Source: Marinagarivorans sp. UBA5868 | GTDB taxonomy: Bacteria; Pseudomonadota; Gammaproteobacteria; Pseudomonadales; Cellvibrionaceae | Direction: 5' to 3' | Length of the DNA stretch: 6,981 bases | NCBI GenBank assembly: GCA_002432095.1 | Contig: DJFQ01000255.1 | Coordinates: forward strand, 20,966 to 27,946 | Shown: piece after piece, positions 1 to 6,162 of the stretch | Layout: each line of letters starts with the position of its first letter | Position numbering within the stretch: position 1 is the first letter of the stretch | Made by a program: the position numbers and the translations under genes | The notes under the pieces: model-generated | Told to the model about the DNA's origin: nothing | Database searches by the model: none | Seen by the model: only the letters and a program-made list of their open reading frames with translations

Positions 1-1922
1 TGCACTACCGCATGGCGGTGAGAGAAGGTGCCGCGGCCCACATCCTGACCCGTAAGGCGGATGCGATGGCCTTGCTCCAGTAAGGTCGCGTAGGCCATGG
101 TTTCCGCCATACCCCAATTGATGGGCAAGGCACCGCCGGCCATTTTTAAGCGATCTTCATAGATTTTACTTACCTGCTTCTGCACCACCACGCCGTCGGG
201 TATATGGCAGGCTTTTTCCGCTACCTGCTGTAGGGATTTCAAATCGTAGCCGGTGTCCGACGGCGTCTGCCAATCATGGCCCAGATACGGTGTCCAGTCG
301 ACAAACAAGGTGCGGTCAGGCTCGCTAACTAGGCCGCGGGCGACGTGCTCGCCGCGGTCGAGCGCGGCGCGATATTCCGTCGCCATTTCTTCCACCTGTT
401 GAGCGGACAAAAGTTCTTGACTCACCAGACGCTCAGCGTAGAGGGTGCGCGTGGTTTTGTGTTTACGAATGGCGTTGTACATCAGCGGTTGCGTAGTGGA
501 CGGCTCGTCTGTCTCGTTGTGGCCGCGACGGCGATAACACACGAGGTCGATCACCACATCCTTTTTGAATTCGTTGCGATAATCCATCGCCAAGCGGGTC
601 ACGAACACTACCGCCTCTGGGTCGTCTCCGTTGACGTGAAGAATCGGTATCTCGATCATTTTCGCCACGTCGGTACAGTAATCCGTTGAACGGGCGTCTT
701 CTTTTCGACTGGTGGTGAAGCCAACCTGGTTGTTGATCACAATGTGAATCGTGCCACCAGTTTTGTAGGCGCGAGTCTGGGACATCTGGAATGTCTCCAA
801 GACAACGCCCTGTCCGGCAAAGGCCGCATCCCCATGGAGGACCACCGGAACCACTCGAGTGCCGACCACGTCCTGACGGCGGTCCTGGCGGGCGCGCACC
901 GAGCCTTCCACCACCGGCGACACAATTTCCAGATGCGAAGGGTTGAATGCCATCGCCAAGTGCATTTCGCCACCGGGAGTCATGACGTTTGACGAAAATC
1001 CCTGGTGATATTTCACATCACCAGAAGTATCAACCAGTTTTTTTCCCTCGAACTCGTTAAATAATTCAGAGGGATTTTTACCCAGAATATTGACCAGGGT
1101 ATTCAGACGACCGCGGTGCGCCATGCCAATAACCATCTCTTTGGCACCGTAGGTTCCGGCGCGTTTGATGGTTTCATCCAGCATCGGGATCAGGCTTTCT
1201 CCGCCCTCCAAACCGAATCGCTTGGTACCTGGGTATTTGCTGTCGAGATGGCGCTCCAGACCTTCCGCAGCGGTCAGACTCTGCAACAGGGATACCTTTT
1301 CCGCCGGATCAAGCACCGCAGTGGAACGCTGACTTTCGAGTCGGTTCAGCAGCCACTTGCGCTCGGCAAAATTGGTGATATGCATGACTTCGGCGCCTAC
1401 GGTGCCGCAGTAGGTTTTTTCCAAATCGGAAATAATATCGCGTAGCGGTGCTTCCGCTTTGCCAAAGGAAAGATCGCCAGTTTGAAATACCACATCCAGA
1501 TCGGCACCAGTCAAACCGTGGAATTGCAGATCGAGCTCGGCAAGATCCTGAGTTCCTTTCGCAAGACCCAGCGGGTCCAGACTGGCCTTTTTGTGTCCGC
1601 TGAGACGATAAGCGTTAACCAGCTGAACCACTTCAACTTGCTTGCGCTCGTATTTTACGTCGGTCGAACCTGAACCCGGTGCCAGCATCGGCCGGGAGCG
1701 GCTTTTGCCGAGTTCTTCAAAATATTCGACGATTTCCGAATGCGGCACATCATTGGCAATGACGCCATTGACGCGGGGTAACTGCTCGAAGTAAGCGCGC
1801 CATTCACTCGAAATGGAACCTGGATCGCGCAGAAAGGATTCATACAAATCTTCCACATAAGCAGCATTGCCGCCGGAGATGTGGGAAGTGCTCCAAAGAA
1901 GCTCCATCAAATTTTGTTGCAT
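1..1922 (-). CDS. sucA: 2-oxoglutarate dehydrogenase E1 component (thiamine diphosphate-dependent), 3' end cut by the window
   Basis: SucA decarboxylates 2-oxoglutarate on thiamine diphosphate and passes the succinyl group to the lipoyl arm of SucB in the cytosolic 2-oxoglutarate dehydrogenase complex. The frame stays open from ATG 1922 to the left edge: 640 codons of a protein that has 933 residues in E. coli, so roughly the last 300 are missing. Residues 1-45 form the N-terminal E1 segment (LLWSTSHISGGN, then an acidic helix and EWRAYFEQL). The core has GMAHRGRLN (His269) and KYHQGFSS (His306), matching E. coli His260 and His298. The thiamine diphosphate motif is GDAAFAGQG (365-372) with Asn397/Asn398 closing it. 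GTFSHRHAV lies at 631-639, just before the edge. The start is supported by GGTGG at 1933-1929, 6 nt upstream, and by alignment with the E. coli N-terminus. It lies 234 nt after sdhB, beyond a terminator, so it probably has its own promoter. sucB is expected next. Confidence 0.97.
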   Translation of the reverse strand, partial: MQQNLMELLWSTSHISGGNAAYVEDLYESFLRDPGSISSEWRAYFEQLPRVNGVIANDVPHSEIVEYFEELGKSRSRPMLAPGSGSTDVKYERKQVEVVQLVNAYRLSGHKKASLDPLGLAKGTQDLAELDLQFHGLTGADLDVVFQTGDLSFGKAEAPLRDIISDLEKTYCGTVGAEVMHITNFAERKWLLNRLESQRSTAVLDPAEKVSLLQSLTAAEGLERHLDSKYPGTKRFGLEGGESLIPMLDETIKRAGTYGAKEMVIGMAHRGRLNTLVNILGKNPSELFNEFEGKKLVDTSGDVKYHQGFSSNVMTPGGEMHLAMAFNPSHLEIVSPVVEGSVRARQDRRQDVVGTRVVPVVLHGDAAFAGQGVVLETFQMSQTRAYKTGGTIHIVINNQVGFTTSRKEDARSTDYCTDVAKMIEIPILHVNGDDPEAVVFVTRLAMDYRNEFKKDVVIDLVCYRRRGHNETDEPSTTQPLMYNAIRKHKTTRTLYAERLVSQELLSAQQVEEMATEYRAALDRGEHVARGLVSEPDRTLFVDWTPYLGHDWQTPSDTGYDLKSLQQVAEKACHIPDGVVVQKQVSKIYEDRLKMAGGALPINWGMAETMAYATLLEQGHRIRLTGQDVGRGTFSHRHAVV

Positions 1923-1976
1923 GTTAATCCACCATCGTTTTCAGGCTGACCGAGAGTTGAAAGTGCAAATAACCAG

Positions 1977-1998
1977 CGGCCGGACGGAGCACCGGCCG
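1977..1998 (-). promoter_or_regulatory. Hairpin in the presumed sucA leader
   Basis: A perfect 7-bp inverted repeat, CCGGCCG/CGGCCGG reading either way, has arms at 1977-1983 and 1992-1998 around an 8-nt loop. It sits 54 nt upstream of the sucA start codon. No run of T follows it on either strand, so it does not look like an intrinsic terminator. It could be a leader RNA structure or a DNA operator. Conserved RNA motifs upstream of sucA have been described in other Proteobacteria (sucA in Burkholderiales, sucA-II in Pseudomonas), but I cannot tell by eye whether this belongs to one of them. Confidence 0.45.
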
Positions 1999-2003
1999 GG
2001 TCT

Positions 2004-2032
2004 GGTATAAGCCTGGGAACAACTCGGTTCAC
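2004..2032 (-). promoter_or_regulatory. Weak candidate sigma70 promoter for sucA
   Basis: On the minus strand, TATACC (2009-2004) is a fair -10 element, with GTGAAC 17 nt upstream as a poor -35 (3 of 6 matches). It is the best match I found between the sdhB terminator and sucA. Transcription from it would begin near 1997, at the edge of the GGCCGG hairpin. The call rests mainly on the need for a promoter after the terminator. Confidence 0.22.
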
Positions 2033-2084
2033 TTGGCTGTTCAGGCTATTGTCACCGCCGCCCTAAGGGTATCGGTAACACGCT

Positions 2085-2106
2085 AAAACCCCGCCAGGAG
2101 GCGGGG
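2085..2106 (-). terminator. Rho-independent terminator of the sdhCDAB operon
   Basis: On the minus strand, CCCCGCC (2095-2089 is the descending arm, 2106-2100 the ascending one) forms a perfect 7-bp GC-only stem around a 4-nt loop (2099-2096) and is followed directly by TTTT (2088-2085). It begins 51 nt after the sdhB stop codon. The short T tract suggests termination may be incomplete, leaving some read-through into sucA. Confidence 0.72.
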
Positions 2107-2122
2107 GCAATATTGGATTTTG

Positions 2123-2137
2123 GGCGGTAGAACCGCC
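2123..2137 (-). repeat. Short inverted repeat in the sdhB 3' untranslated region
   Basis: GGCGGT (2123-2128) and ACCGCC (2132-2137) form a 6-bp stem around a 3-nt loop, between the sdhB stop codon and the terminator hairpin. There is no T run after it on either strand. It could protect the 3' end of the sdh mRNA or be part of a short 3'-derived transcript. Its role is unknown. Confidence 0.4.
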
Positions 2138-2156
2138 TCTGCTCTCGCGTTAATCG

Positions 2157-2861
2157 TTACACGCCGCGTTGTAACAACATGTTGCGGATATGACCTATTG
2201 CGCGAGTTGGATTCAAGCCCTTTGGGCAGACCGCCACACAATTCTGGATGCCGTGACAGCGAAACACACTGAATGGATCGTCCAGCTTGCTCAAACGTTC
2301 TTCCGTCGCAGTATCGCGGCTGTCGGCGAGAAAGCGGTATGCCTGGAGCAATCCAGCGGGGCCGATAAACTTATCGGGATTCCACCAGAATGACGGACAG
2401 CTGGTTGAGCAGCAGGCGCACAAAATACATTCGTAAAGCCCATCAAGTTTGGCACGATCTTCTGGAGACTGCAGACGCTCAATTGCCGGCGCAGGTGTCT
2501 GGTTTTGCAAATAGGGCTCGATCTTGCGGTACTGCTCATAAAACTGAGACATGTCGATAACCAGATCGCGAATGACGGGTAACCCAGGCAGCGGTCGCAG
2601 AATCAAACGATTATTCTTGACGCTTTGTGACAATGGTGTGATACACGCCAAGCCATTTTTGCCTGATATATTCAAACCATCCGAACCACAAACGCCCTCG
2701 CGACACGAGCGCCGAAACGTTAGGCTCGGATCCTGCGCTTTGAGAATCTCCAGCACGTCCAGCACCATTAAGTCCTTACCCTGCGTATCCACCTCATAGG
2801 TTTTCATATAAGGGGCTTTATCAGTTTCCGGGTTGTATCGGTAGACTTCGACTTTCAACAT
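2157..2861 (-). CDS. sdhB: Succinate dehydrogenase iron-sulfur subunit
   Basis: SdhB carries electrons from the FAD of SdhA to the quinone site through three iron-sulfur clusters. It is peripheral, on the cytoplasmic face of the membrane. The product has 234 residues (E. coli 238). The [2Fe-2S] ligands are Cys53, Cys58, Asp61 and Cys73 in SCREGVCGSDGLN and the following GLAC; an Asp at the third position is also found in the E. coli enzyme. The [4Fe-4S] ligands are Cys145, Cys148, Cys151 and Cys212, and the [3Fe-4S] ligands are Cys155, Cys202 and Cys208. Each is the E. coli position minus 4. Quinone-pocket residues Pro156, Trp160 and His203 are kept. ATG 2861 is preceded by AAAAGGG (2875-2869) with a 7-nt spacer. 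The gene starts 25 nt after sdhA and is the last of the operon; a terminator follows. Confidence 0.98.
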   Translation of the reverse strand: MLKVEVYRYNPETDKAPYMKTYEVDTQGKDLMVLDVLEILKAQDPSLTFRRSCREGVCGSDGLNISGKNGLACITPLSQSVKNNRLILRPLPGLPVIRDLVIDMSQFYEQYRKIEPYLQNQTPAPAIERLQSPEDRAKLDGLYECILCACCSTSCPSFWWNPDKFIGPAGLLQAYRFLADSRDTATEERLSKLDDPFSVFRCHGIQNCVAVCPKGLNPTRAIGHIRNMLLQRGV

Positions 2862-2886
2862 ACAAGGACCCTTTTACCTCGTGCGA

Positions 2887-4659
2887 TTAATAGGTACGGA
2901 TTTTGGGTTCGAACGCTTTCATGGTCTTGGGCGCAAAATTGACCCCGCGCTTACCAACTCGTTTATCAACGGGGAAATACAATGAGTGGCACAGCCAATT
3001 CTCATCGTCGCGCTCTTGGAAATCCTCTCGCGCATGAGCACCTCGCGATTCCTTGCGGGCCTCAGCGGCGATAGCGGTTGCCTCTGCCACTTCAAACAAA
3101 TTTTGCACTTCCAACGCTTCAATACGGGCAGTATTGAACGCGTTGGTTTTATCTTGCAGCCAGATGTTGTCCATGCGTTCACGCAGAGCGGCAAGCTGTT
3201 TGATACCTTCCTGCATGTACTCGCCCTTGCGGAACACGCCGAAATAGTTCTGCATGATGGTTTGTAGCTCTTTGCGCAAAACCGCAGCAGACTCGCCGGA
3301 CTGCGACTGATTAAGACGATTCAGACGGGCCATAGCCACTTCGATATCGCTTTCGCTTGCGGGGCGGTAATCGATGCCCTCACGCAGGGCTTTTTCAATA
3401 TACATACCAGACGCACGACCAAAAACCACAAGGTCCAGTAGCGAATTACCACCAAGACGATTGGCGCCGTGGACAGATACGCAGGCCACTTCGCCACAAG
3501 CATAGAGGCCAGGAATGATTTTGTCGTTGCCATCAGCGTCCTGGGTTAGCGCTTGGCCGTCGATGTTGGTCACGACGCCACCCATCATGTAGTGACAAGT
3601 CGGTACCACAGGAATCGGCTCTTTCACCGGGTCCGCATGGGCGAATGTACGCGACAGCTCCAGAATACCCGGCAGCTTCTCATTCAGGGTCTGCTCGCCC
3701 AGGTGATCCAACTTGAGGAATACATGATCGCCTTCGGGACCGCAGCCACGACCTTCAAGAATTTCCATGACCATCGAACGGGCGACCACGTCGCGGCCGG
3801 CAAGATCTTTTGCATTCGGCGCGTAGCGTTCCATAAAACGCTCGCCATTCTTGTTGATCAGATAGCCACCTTCACCGCGGCAACCTTCGGTCACCAATAC
3901 CCCAGCGCCGGCAATGCCAGTCGGATGGAATTGCCACATTTCAATATCCTGCACCGGAAACCCAGCGCGGATCGACATGCCGATACCGTCACCGGTATTG
4001 ATGTGGGCATTGGTGGTAGACGCATAGATGCGTCCTGCACCACCAGTGGCAAGTACGGTGGCTTTGGAGCGGATATAAACCGTCTCGCCGTCTTCCATAT
4101 TGATTGCAATGACGCCGACTACCGCCCCATCCTGATTCTTGACGATGTCGACGGCGAACCATTCATTTAAAAAAACGGTATTGCTGCGGACATTTTGTTG
4201 ATACAGCGTATGCAAAAGCGCGTGGCCCGTACGGTCCGCTGCGGCGCAGGTGCGCGCGGCCTGGCCACCGCGGCCGAAATCCTTAGACTGTCCACCGAAA
4301 GGTCGCTGATAGATACGGCCGTTGTCGGTGCGGGAAAATGGCAAGCCCATGTGCTCCAATTCGAACACGGCTTCGGGGCCGACTGAGCACATATACTCAA
4401 TTGCGTCCTGGTCGCCGATGTAGTCAGAGCCCTTGACCGTGTCGTACATGTGCCAACGCCAATCGTCATTCGGATCGGAACTGGCAATCGCGCAAGTGAT
4501 ACCACCCTGGGCGGAAACGGTATGCGAGCGAGTGGGGAAAACTTTAGTGACCACGGCGGTTTTGAAGCCGGATTGAGCCATTTGTAAAGCGGCGCGCATA
4601 CCGGCACCACCACCGCCTACCACGATTCCGTCGAAACTGATTGTGCGCATATTAGCCAT
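2887..4659 (-). CDS. sdhA: Succinate dehydrogenase flavoprotein subunit
   Basis: SdhA oxidises succinate to fumarate at a covalently bound FAD and hands the electrons to SdhB. The product has 590 residues (E. coli 588). The N-terminal dinucleotide fold is [13 protein letters not shown] (13-25). His46 in [11 protein letters not shown] is the residue that links FAD. The substrate-site residues are His245 and Thr257 (QFHPTG and VTEG), Arg289 (AGRD), His356 (CHYMMGG) and Arg401 (GANRLGG), matching E. coli His242, Thr254, Arg286, His354 and Arg399. The C-terminal helical and capping region ends in PKIRTY. ATG 4659 is chosen because it gives a Pseudomonas-like N-terminus (MANMRT). Its ribosome site is poor: GGGGG (4675-4671) lies 11 nt away, inside the end of sdhD, so translational coupling is likely. 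The second ATG at 4650 is a possible alternative. It begins 5 nt after the sdhD stop codon. Confidence 0.98.
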   Translation of the reverse strand: MANMRTISFDGIVVGGGGAGMRAALQMAQSGFKTAVVTKVFPTRSHTVSAQGGITCAIASSDPNDDWRWHMYDTVKGSDYIGDQDAIEYMCSVGPEAVFELEHMGLPFSRTDNGRIYQRPFGGQSKDFGRGGQAARTCAAADRTGHALLHTLYQQNVRSNTVFLNEWFAVDIVKNQDGAVVGVIAINMEDGETVYIRSKATVLATGGAGRIYASTTNAHINTGDGIGMSIRAGFPVQDIEMWQFHPTGIAGAGVLVTEGCRGEGGYLINKNGERFMERYAPNAKDLAGRDVVARSMVMEILEGRGCGPEGDHVFLKLDHLGEQTLNEKLPGILELSRTFAHADPVKEPIPVVPTCHYMMGGVVTNIDGQALTQDADGNDKIIPGLYACGEVACVSVHGANRLGGNSLLDLVVFGRASGMYIEKALREGIDYRPASESDIEVAMARLNRLNQSQSGESAAVLRKELQTIMQNYFGVFRKGEYMQEGIKQLAALRERMDNIWLQDKTNAFNTARIEALEVQNLFEVAEATAIAAEARKESRGAHAREDFQERDDENWLCHSLYFPVDKRVGKRGVNFAPKTMKAFEPKIRTY

Positions 4660-4664
4660 TTAAC

Positions 4665-5033
4665 TTAAAACCCCCACAGAATTTCAAAACCCCAGACGAG
4701 GTATGACAAAGTCACCAATGCATAGGCACCGAGCACCAAAATGCGCAAACCCAGGGCCTTGGAGCCCATCATGCGATCCGTCACGTAGTCAGTAAGCACC
4801 GCCCATAGTCCTATCCAACCATGACCAGCAACACTGATTAACGCAATGAAACTGAAAATTCGCATCCACTGTTGATCGAACAGATTTCGCCAAGTGGCAA
4901 AGTCGAGTTGCGGGTGGGAGGCGATAAATGCCACTAAAAAAATGGTATAGGCCGCCAGTACAACTGCACTGACACGCTGAAATACCCAATCAAAAAGTCC
5001 GCTGCGACCAAGATTTGTTACTGCCGTTACCAT
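4665..5033 (-). CDS. sdhD: Succinate dehydrogenase membrane anchor subunit SdhD
   Basis: SdhD, with SdhC, anchors complex II in the inner membrane and forms part of the heme b and ubiquinone sites. The product has 122 residues (E. coli 115), with three hydrophobic helices at about 21-38, 57-79 and 95-119. In HGWIGLWAVLTDYV, His71, Asp82 and Tyr83 carry exactly the E. coli numbers; Tyr83 is the quinone-contacting residue, and Arg20 is also kept. That numbering supports the ATG at 5033 rather than the GTG three codons upstream at 5042. GGGGTGG (5045-5039) lies 5 nt ahead of 5033 but directly overlaps the GTG. The N-terminus MVTAVTNLGRSG also lines up with E. coli MVSNASALGRNG. The start overlaps the end of sdhC by 7 nt, which suggests coupled translation. 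Confidence 0.95.
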   Translation of the reverse strand: MVTAVTNLGRSGLFDWVFQRVSAVVLAAYTIFLVAFIASHPQLDFATWRNLFDQQWMRIFSFIALISVAGHGWIGLWAVLTDYVTDRMMGSKALGLRILVLGAYALVTLSYLVWGFEILWGF

Positions 5034-5404
5034 ACCAGCCACCCCGCTGCTGCCAAAATCAACACGATTGCCACGGTCAGCGCCAACTTGGCGCCAGTTT
5101 GCCCGCCCCTCAAAGATTCACCGATACCCAGATCCATAAACATATGGCGAATCCCCATCACCAAGTGGTACGCCAATGCGGCCAGAACAGCCCACAGCAC
5201 CGCCTTGGCTAAGGGATTGCTCATGATCTCGCGCAGCTGAACAAAACTTTCTTCCGATGTCAGGCTGGCGTCGAGCATCCACATCAACACCAAAATGCCA
5301 CCCAAAAGAGCGACACCGGAAATACGGTGGGTAATGGAAACAATGGCGGTAATCGGGAACTTGATAGTGGACAGATCTAAATTGACAGGTCGTTTCTTGT
5401 TCAC
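5027..5404 (-). CDS. sdhC: Succinate dehydrogenase cytochrome b556 subunit SdhC
   Basis: SdhC is the other membrane anchor of complex II and supplies a heme b ligand and part of the ubiquinone site. The product has 125 residues (E. coli 129), with three hydrophobic helices at about 19-44, 65-85 and 104-125. The family N-terminus RPVNLDL (5-11) is followed by SITHRISG with Ser23 and Arg27, matching E. coli quinone-site Ser27 and Arg31. AYHLVMGIRHMFMD holds His80, the counterpart of the heme ligand His84. The start codon is GTG at 5404. No in-frame ATG exists upstream, and downstream starts would remove RPVNLDL. The nearest ribosome-binding sequence, AAAAAGG (5423-5417), is 12 nt away, which is long. 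It is the first gene of sdhCDAB, behind a promoter about 220 nt upstream. Confidence 0.97.
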   Translation of the reverse strand: MNKKRPVNLDLSTIKFPITAIVSITHRISGVALLGGILVLMWMLDASLTSEESFVQLREIMSNPLAKAVLWAVLAALAYHLVMGIRHMFMDLGIGESLRGGQTGAKLALTVAIVLILAAAGWLVW

Positions 5405-5522
5405 AGTGTGTCGATACCTTTTTCTAGGGTTGCAATCAAAACCGTCGGTATTCAGTCAGGTCCATATGACTACGCAAATAAAGGGAGTAGCAGACGACTC
5501 AGAATGAGCCGGGTAAATGGAA

Positions 5523-5556
5523 GGCCGCACGTTTGTGCTTCTTGCGCCCAACGGCC
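5523..5556 (-). promoter_or_regulatory. Possible stem-loop in the sdhC leader
   Basis: GGCCG (5523-5527) and CGGCC (5552-5556) form a 5-bp GC-only inverted repeat. Inside it lies a smaller repeat, GCAC (5527-5530) with GTGC (5535-5538). Both would be in the 5' untranslated part of the sdhC transcript if the 5629-5657 promoter is used. The stems are short, so this could be chance or an alternative-fold leader. Confidence 0.3.
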
Positions 5557-5628
5557 AATTTACGCGCCGGACTTTAAGGGCAAGAGTTGAGAAAACAAGC
5601 GCGGTTACGCCTCTCAAAAACGCGCGGA

Positions 5629-5657
5629 ATTATAGAGACGAACCCAGGAAAACACAA
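5629..5657 (-). promoter_or_regulatory. Sigma70-type promoter for sdhCDAB
   Basis: On the minus strand a perfect -10 element, TATAAT (5634-5629), has TTGTGT (5657-5652) exactly 17 nt upstream as a partial -35 (3 of 6, with the TTG kept). Transcription should begin near 5622, giving a leader of about 218 nt before the sdhC GTG. A 5-bp GC-only inverted repeat (GCGCG 5599-5603, CGCGC 5621-5625) surrounds the predicted start point and might be an operator or a 5' hairpin. The weak -35 fits a promoter that depends on an activator or is controlled by a repressor, but no known site is clear. Confidence 0.6.
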
Positions 5658-5700
5658 ACAAATTGACGCACAATTCCCTTGATTTTCCAGAAGTTAACAG

Positions 5701-5742
5701 GGTGCTCGCACCAAAACAGAGAGCTTGCAAACCGCTTGCACC
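5701..5742. repeat. Cluster of GCTYGCA repeats upstream of sdhC and gltA
   Basis: Three copies of GCT(C/T)GCA occur within 37 nt, at 5704-5710, 5723-5729 and 5734-5740. The last two are 11 nt apart, about one helical turn. The first is also the centre of a palindrome, GGTGC-TC-GCACC (5701-5712). The cluster lies 44-85 nt upstream of the sdhC -35 element, a usual place for an activator or repressor. The regulator cannot be named from the sequence. Confidence 0.35.
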
Positions 5743-5856
5743 GCAAAGTAGCAAAATTGCCGATCTTTCGCTATTCAAGCGCCCCTTTCACTCGACAAAG
5801 ATGGTTTTTTGCAAAATCCTCGGACACGAGACTACCCCTAAGTCAGGGCTTTTATC

Positions 5857-5862
5857 TATACT
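5857..5862 (+). promoter_or_regulatory. Weak candidate -10 element for gltA
   Basis: TATACT (5857-5862) matches 5 of 6 bases of the -10 consensus, but there is no recognisable -35 element 16-18 nt upstream. A second candidate lies just downstream: TTGCAT (5884-5889), 17 nt, TGTAAT (5907-5912). Either would give a gltA leader of about 245-295 nt. Neither is strong, and I cannot choose between them. Confidence 0.25.
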
Positions 5863-6016
5863 ACGTCGCGCCGGGAACAATCGTTGCATTGTCGTATACC
5901 CAACTTTGTAATGAGCAGATCTTCCAGCACACCCTACCCGGCGATACATCTGGAATTGAGTTTTATGCGACTCACGGCGACTCCACGCTGACTCTTTCTC
6001 AACCGTCTTCTGCGCA

Positions 6017-6037
6017 CCAGCCATGGCAATGGTCTGG
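6017..6037 (+). promoter_or_regulatory. Small hairpin in the gltA leader
   Basis: CCAGCCAT (6017-6024) can pair with ATGG (6029-6032) and CTGG (6034-6037), leaving T6033 bulged and a 4-nt loop. The 8 base pairs lie about 125 nt upstream of the gltA start. No T run follows, so it is not a terminator. It is a possible leader structure only. Confidence 0.3.
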
Positions 6038-6162
6038 AGCAATGAATCGGCTTGATAAGAACGATTGCCGGCCACTTGTATGCACTACTAAAGAATGCTT
6101 TGATGGCGCACCGCCGCTCTCTGGCAGATCGAGTTTTCAATATCTTGTAACAGGAGTCCGTA

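Larger units (their letters stand above)
5405..6162. other. Divergent intergenic region between sdhC and gltA
   Basis: This 758-nt stretch separates the divergently transcribed sdhC and gltA. I see no convincing protein gene, tRNA or other RNA gene in it. The longest open frames have no usable start and ribosome site and look like nothing recognisable. From left to right it holds the sdhC leader (about 5405-5622), the sdhC promoter (5629-5657), a cluster of GCTYGCA repeats (5701-5742), a stretch with weak plus-strand promoter candidates (5840-5915), and the gltA leader with a small hairpin (6017-6037). A long shared control region between these genes is also found in E. coli. Confidence 0.85.

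Noticed and set aside
345..1673. Several plus-strand open frames of 63-114 codons (345-689, 744-992, 1116-1445, 1482-1673)
   Set aside because: All are antisense to sucA, whose minus-strand frame is continuous and matches the family from end to end. They are shadow frames.
1940..2047. An 8-bp direct repeat TTCAGGCT at 1940-1947 and 2040-2047, exactly 100 nt apart
   Set aside because: A single pair of 8-mers in a region of this size can arise by chance, and nothing else about the two sites is alike.
3553..4170. A 205-codon open frame on the plus strand, antisense to sdhA
   Set aside because: It lies wholly within the highly conserved sdhA coding sequence, has no recognisable domain, and is explained by codon bias of the opposite strand.
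5390..5410. TGTGA near the sdhC start, considered as a CRP site
   Set aside because: The matching half-site (TCACA at 6-nt spacing) is absent, and the sequence overlaps the start of the coding region.
5663..5668. TTGACG, a near-consensus -35 element pointing towards gltA
   Set aside because: Nothing resembling a -10 element lies 16-18 nt downstream (around 5685-5692).
5788..6075. A 95-codon minus-strand frame in the sdhC-gltA gap
   Set aside because: Its composition looks random, I recognised no family in it, and it overlaps the plus-strand frame just as unconvincingly.
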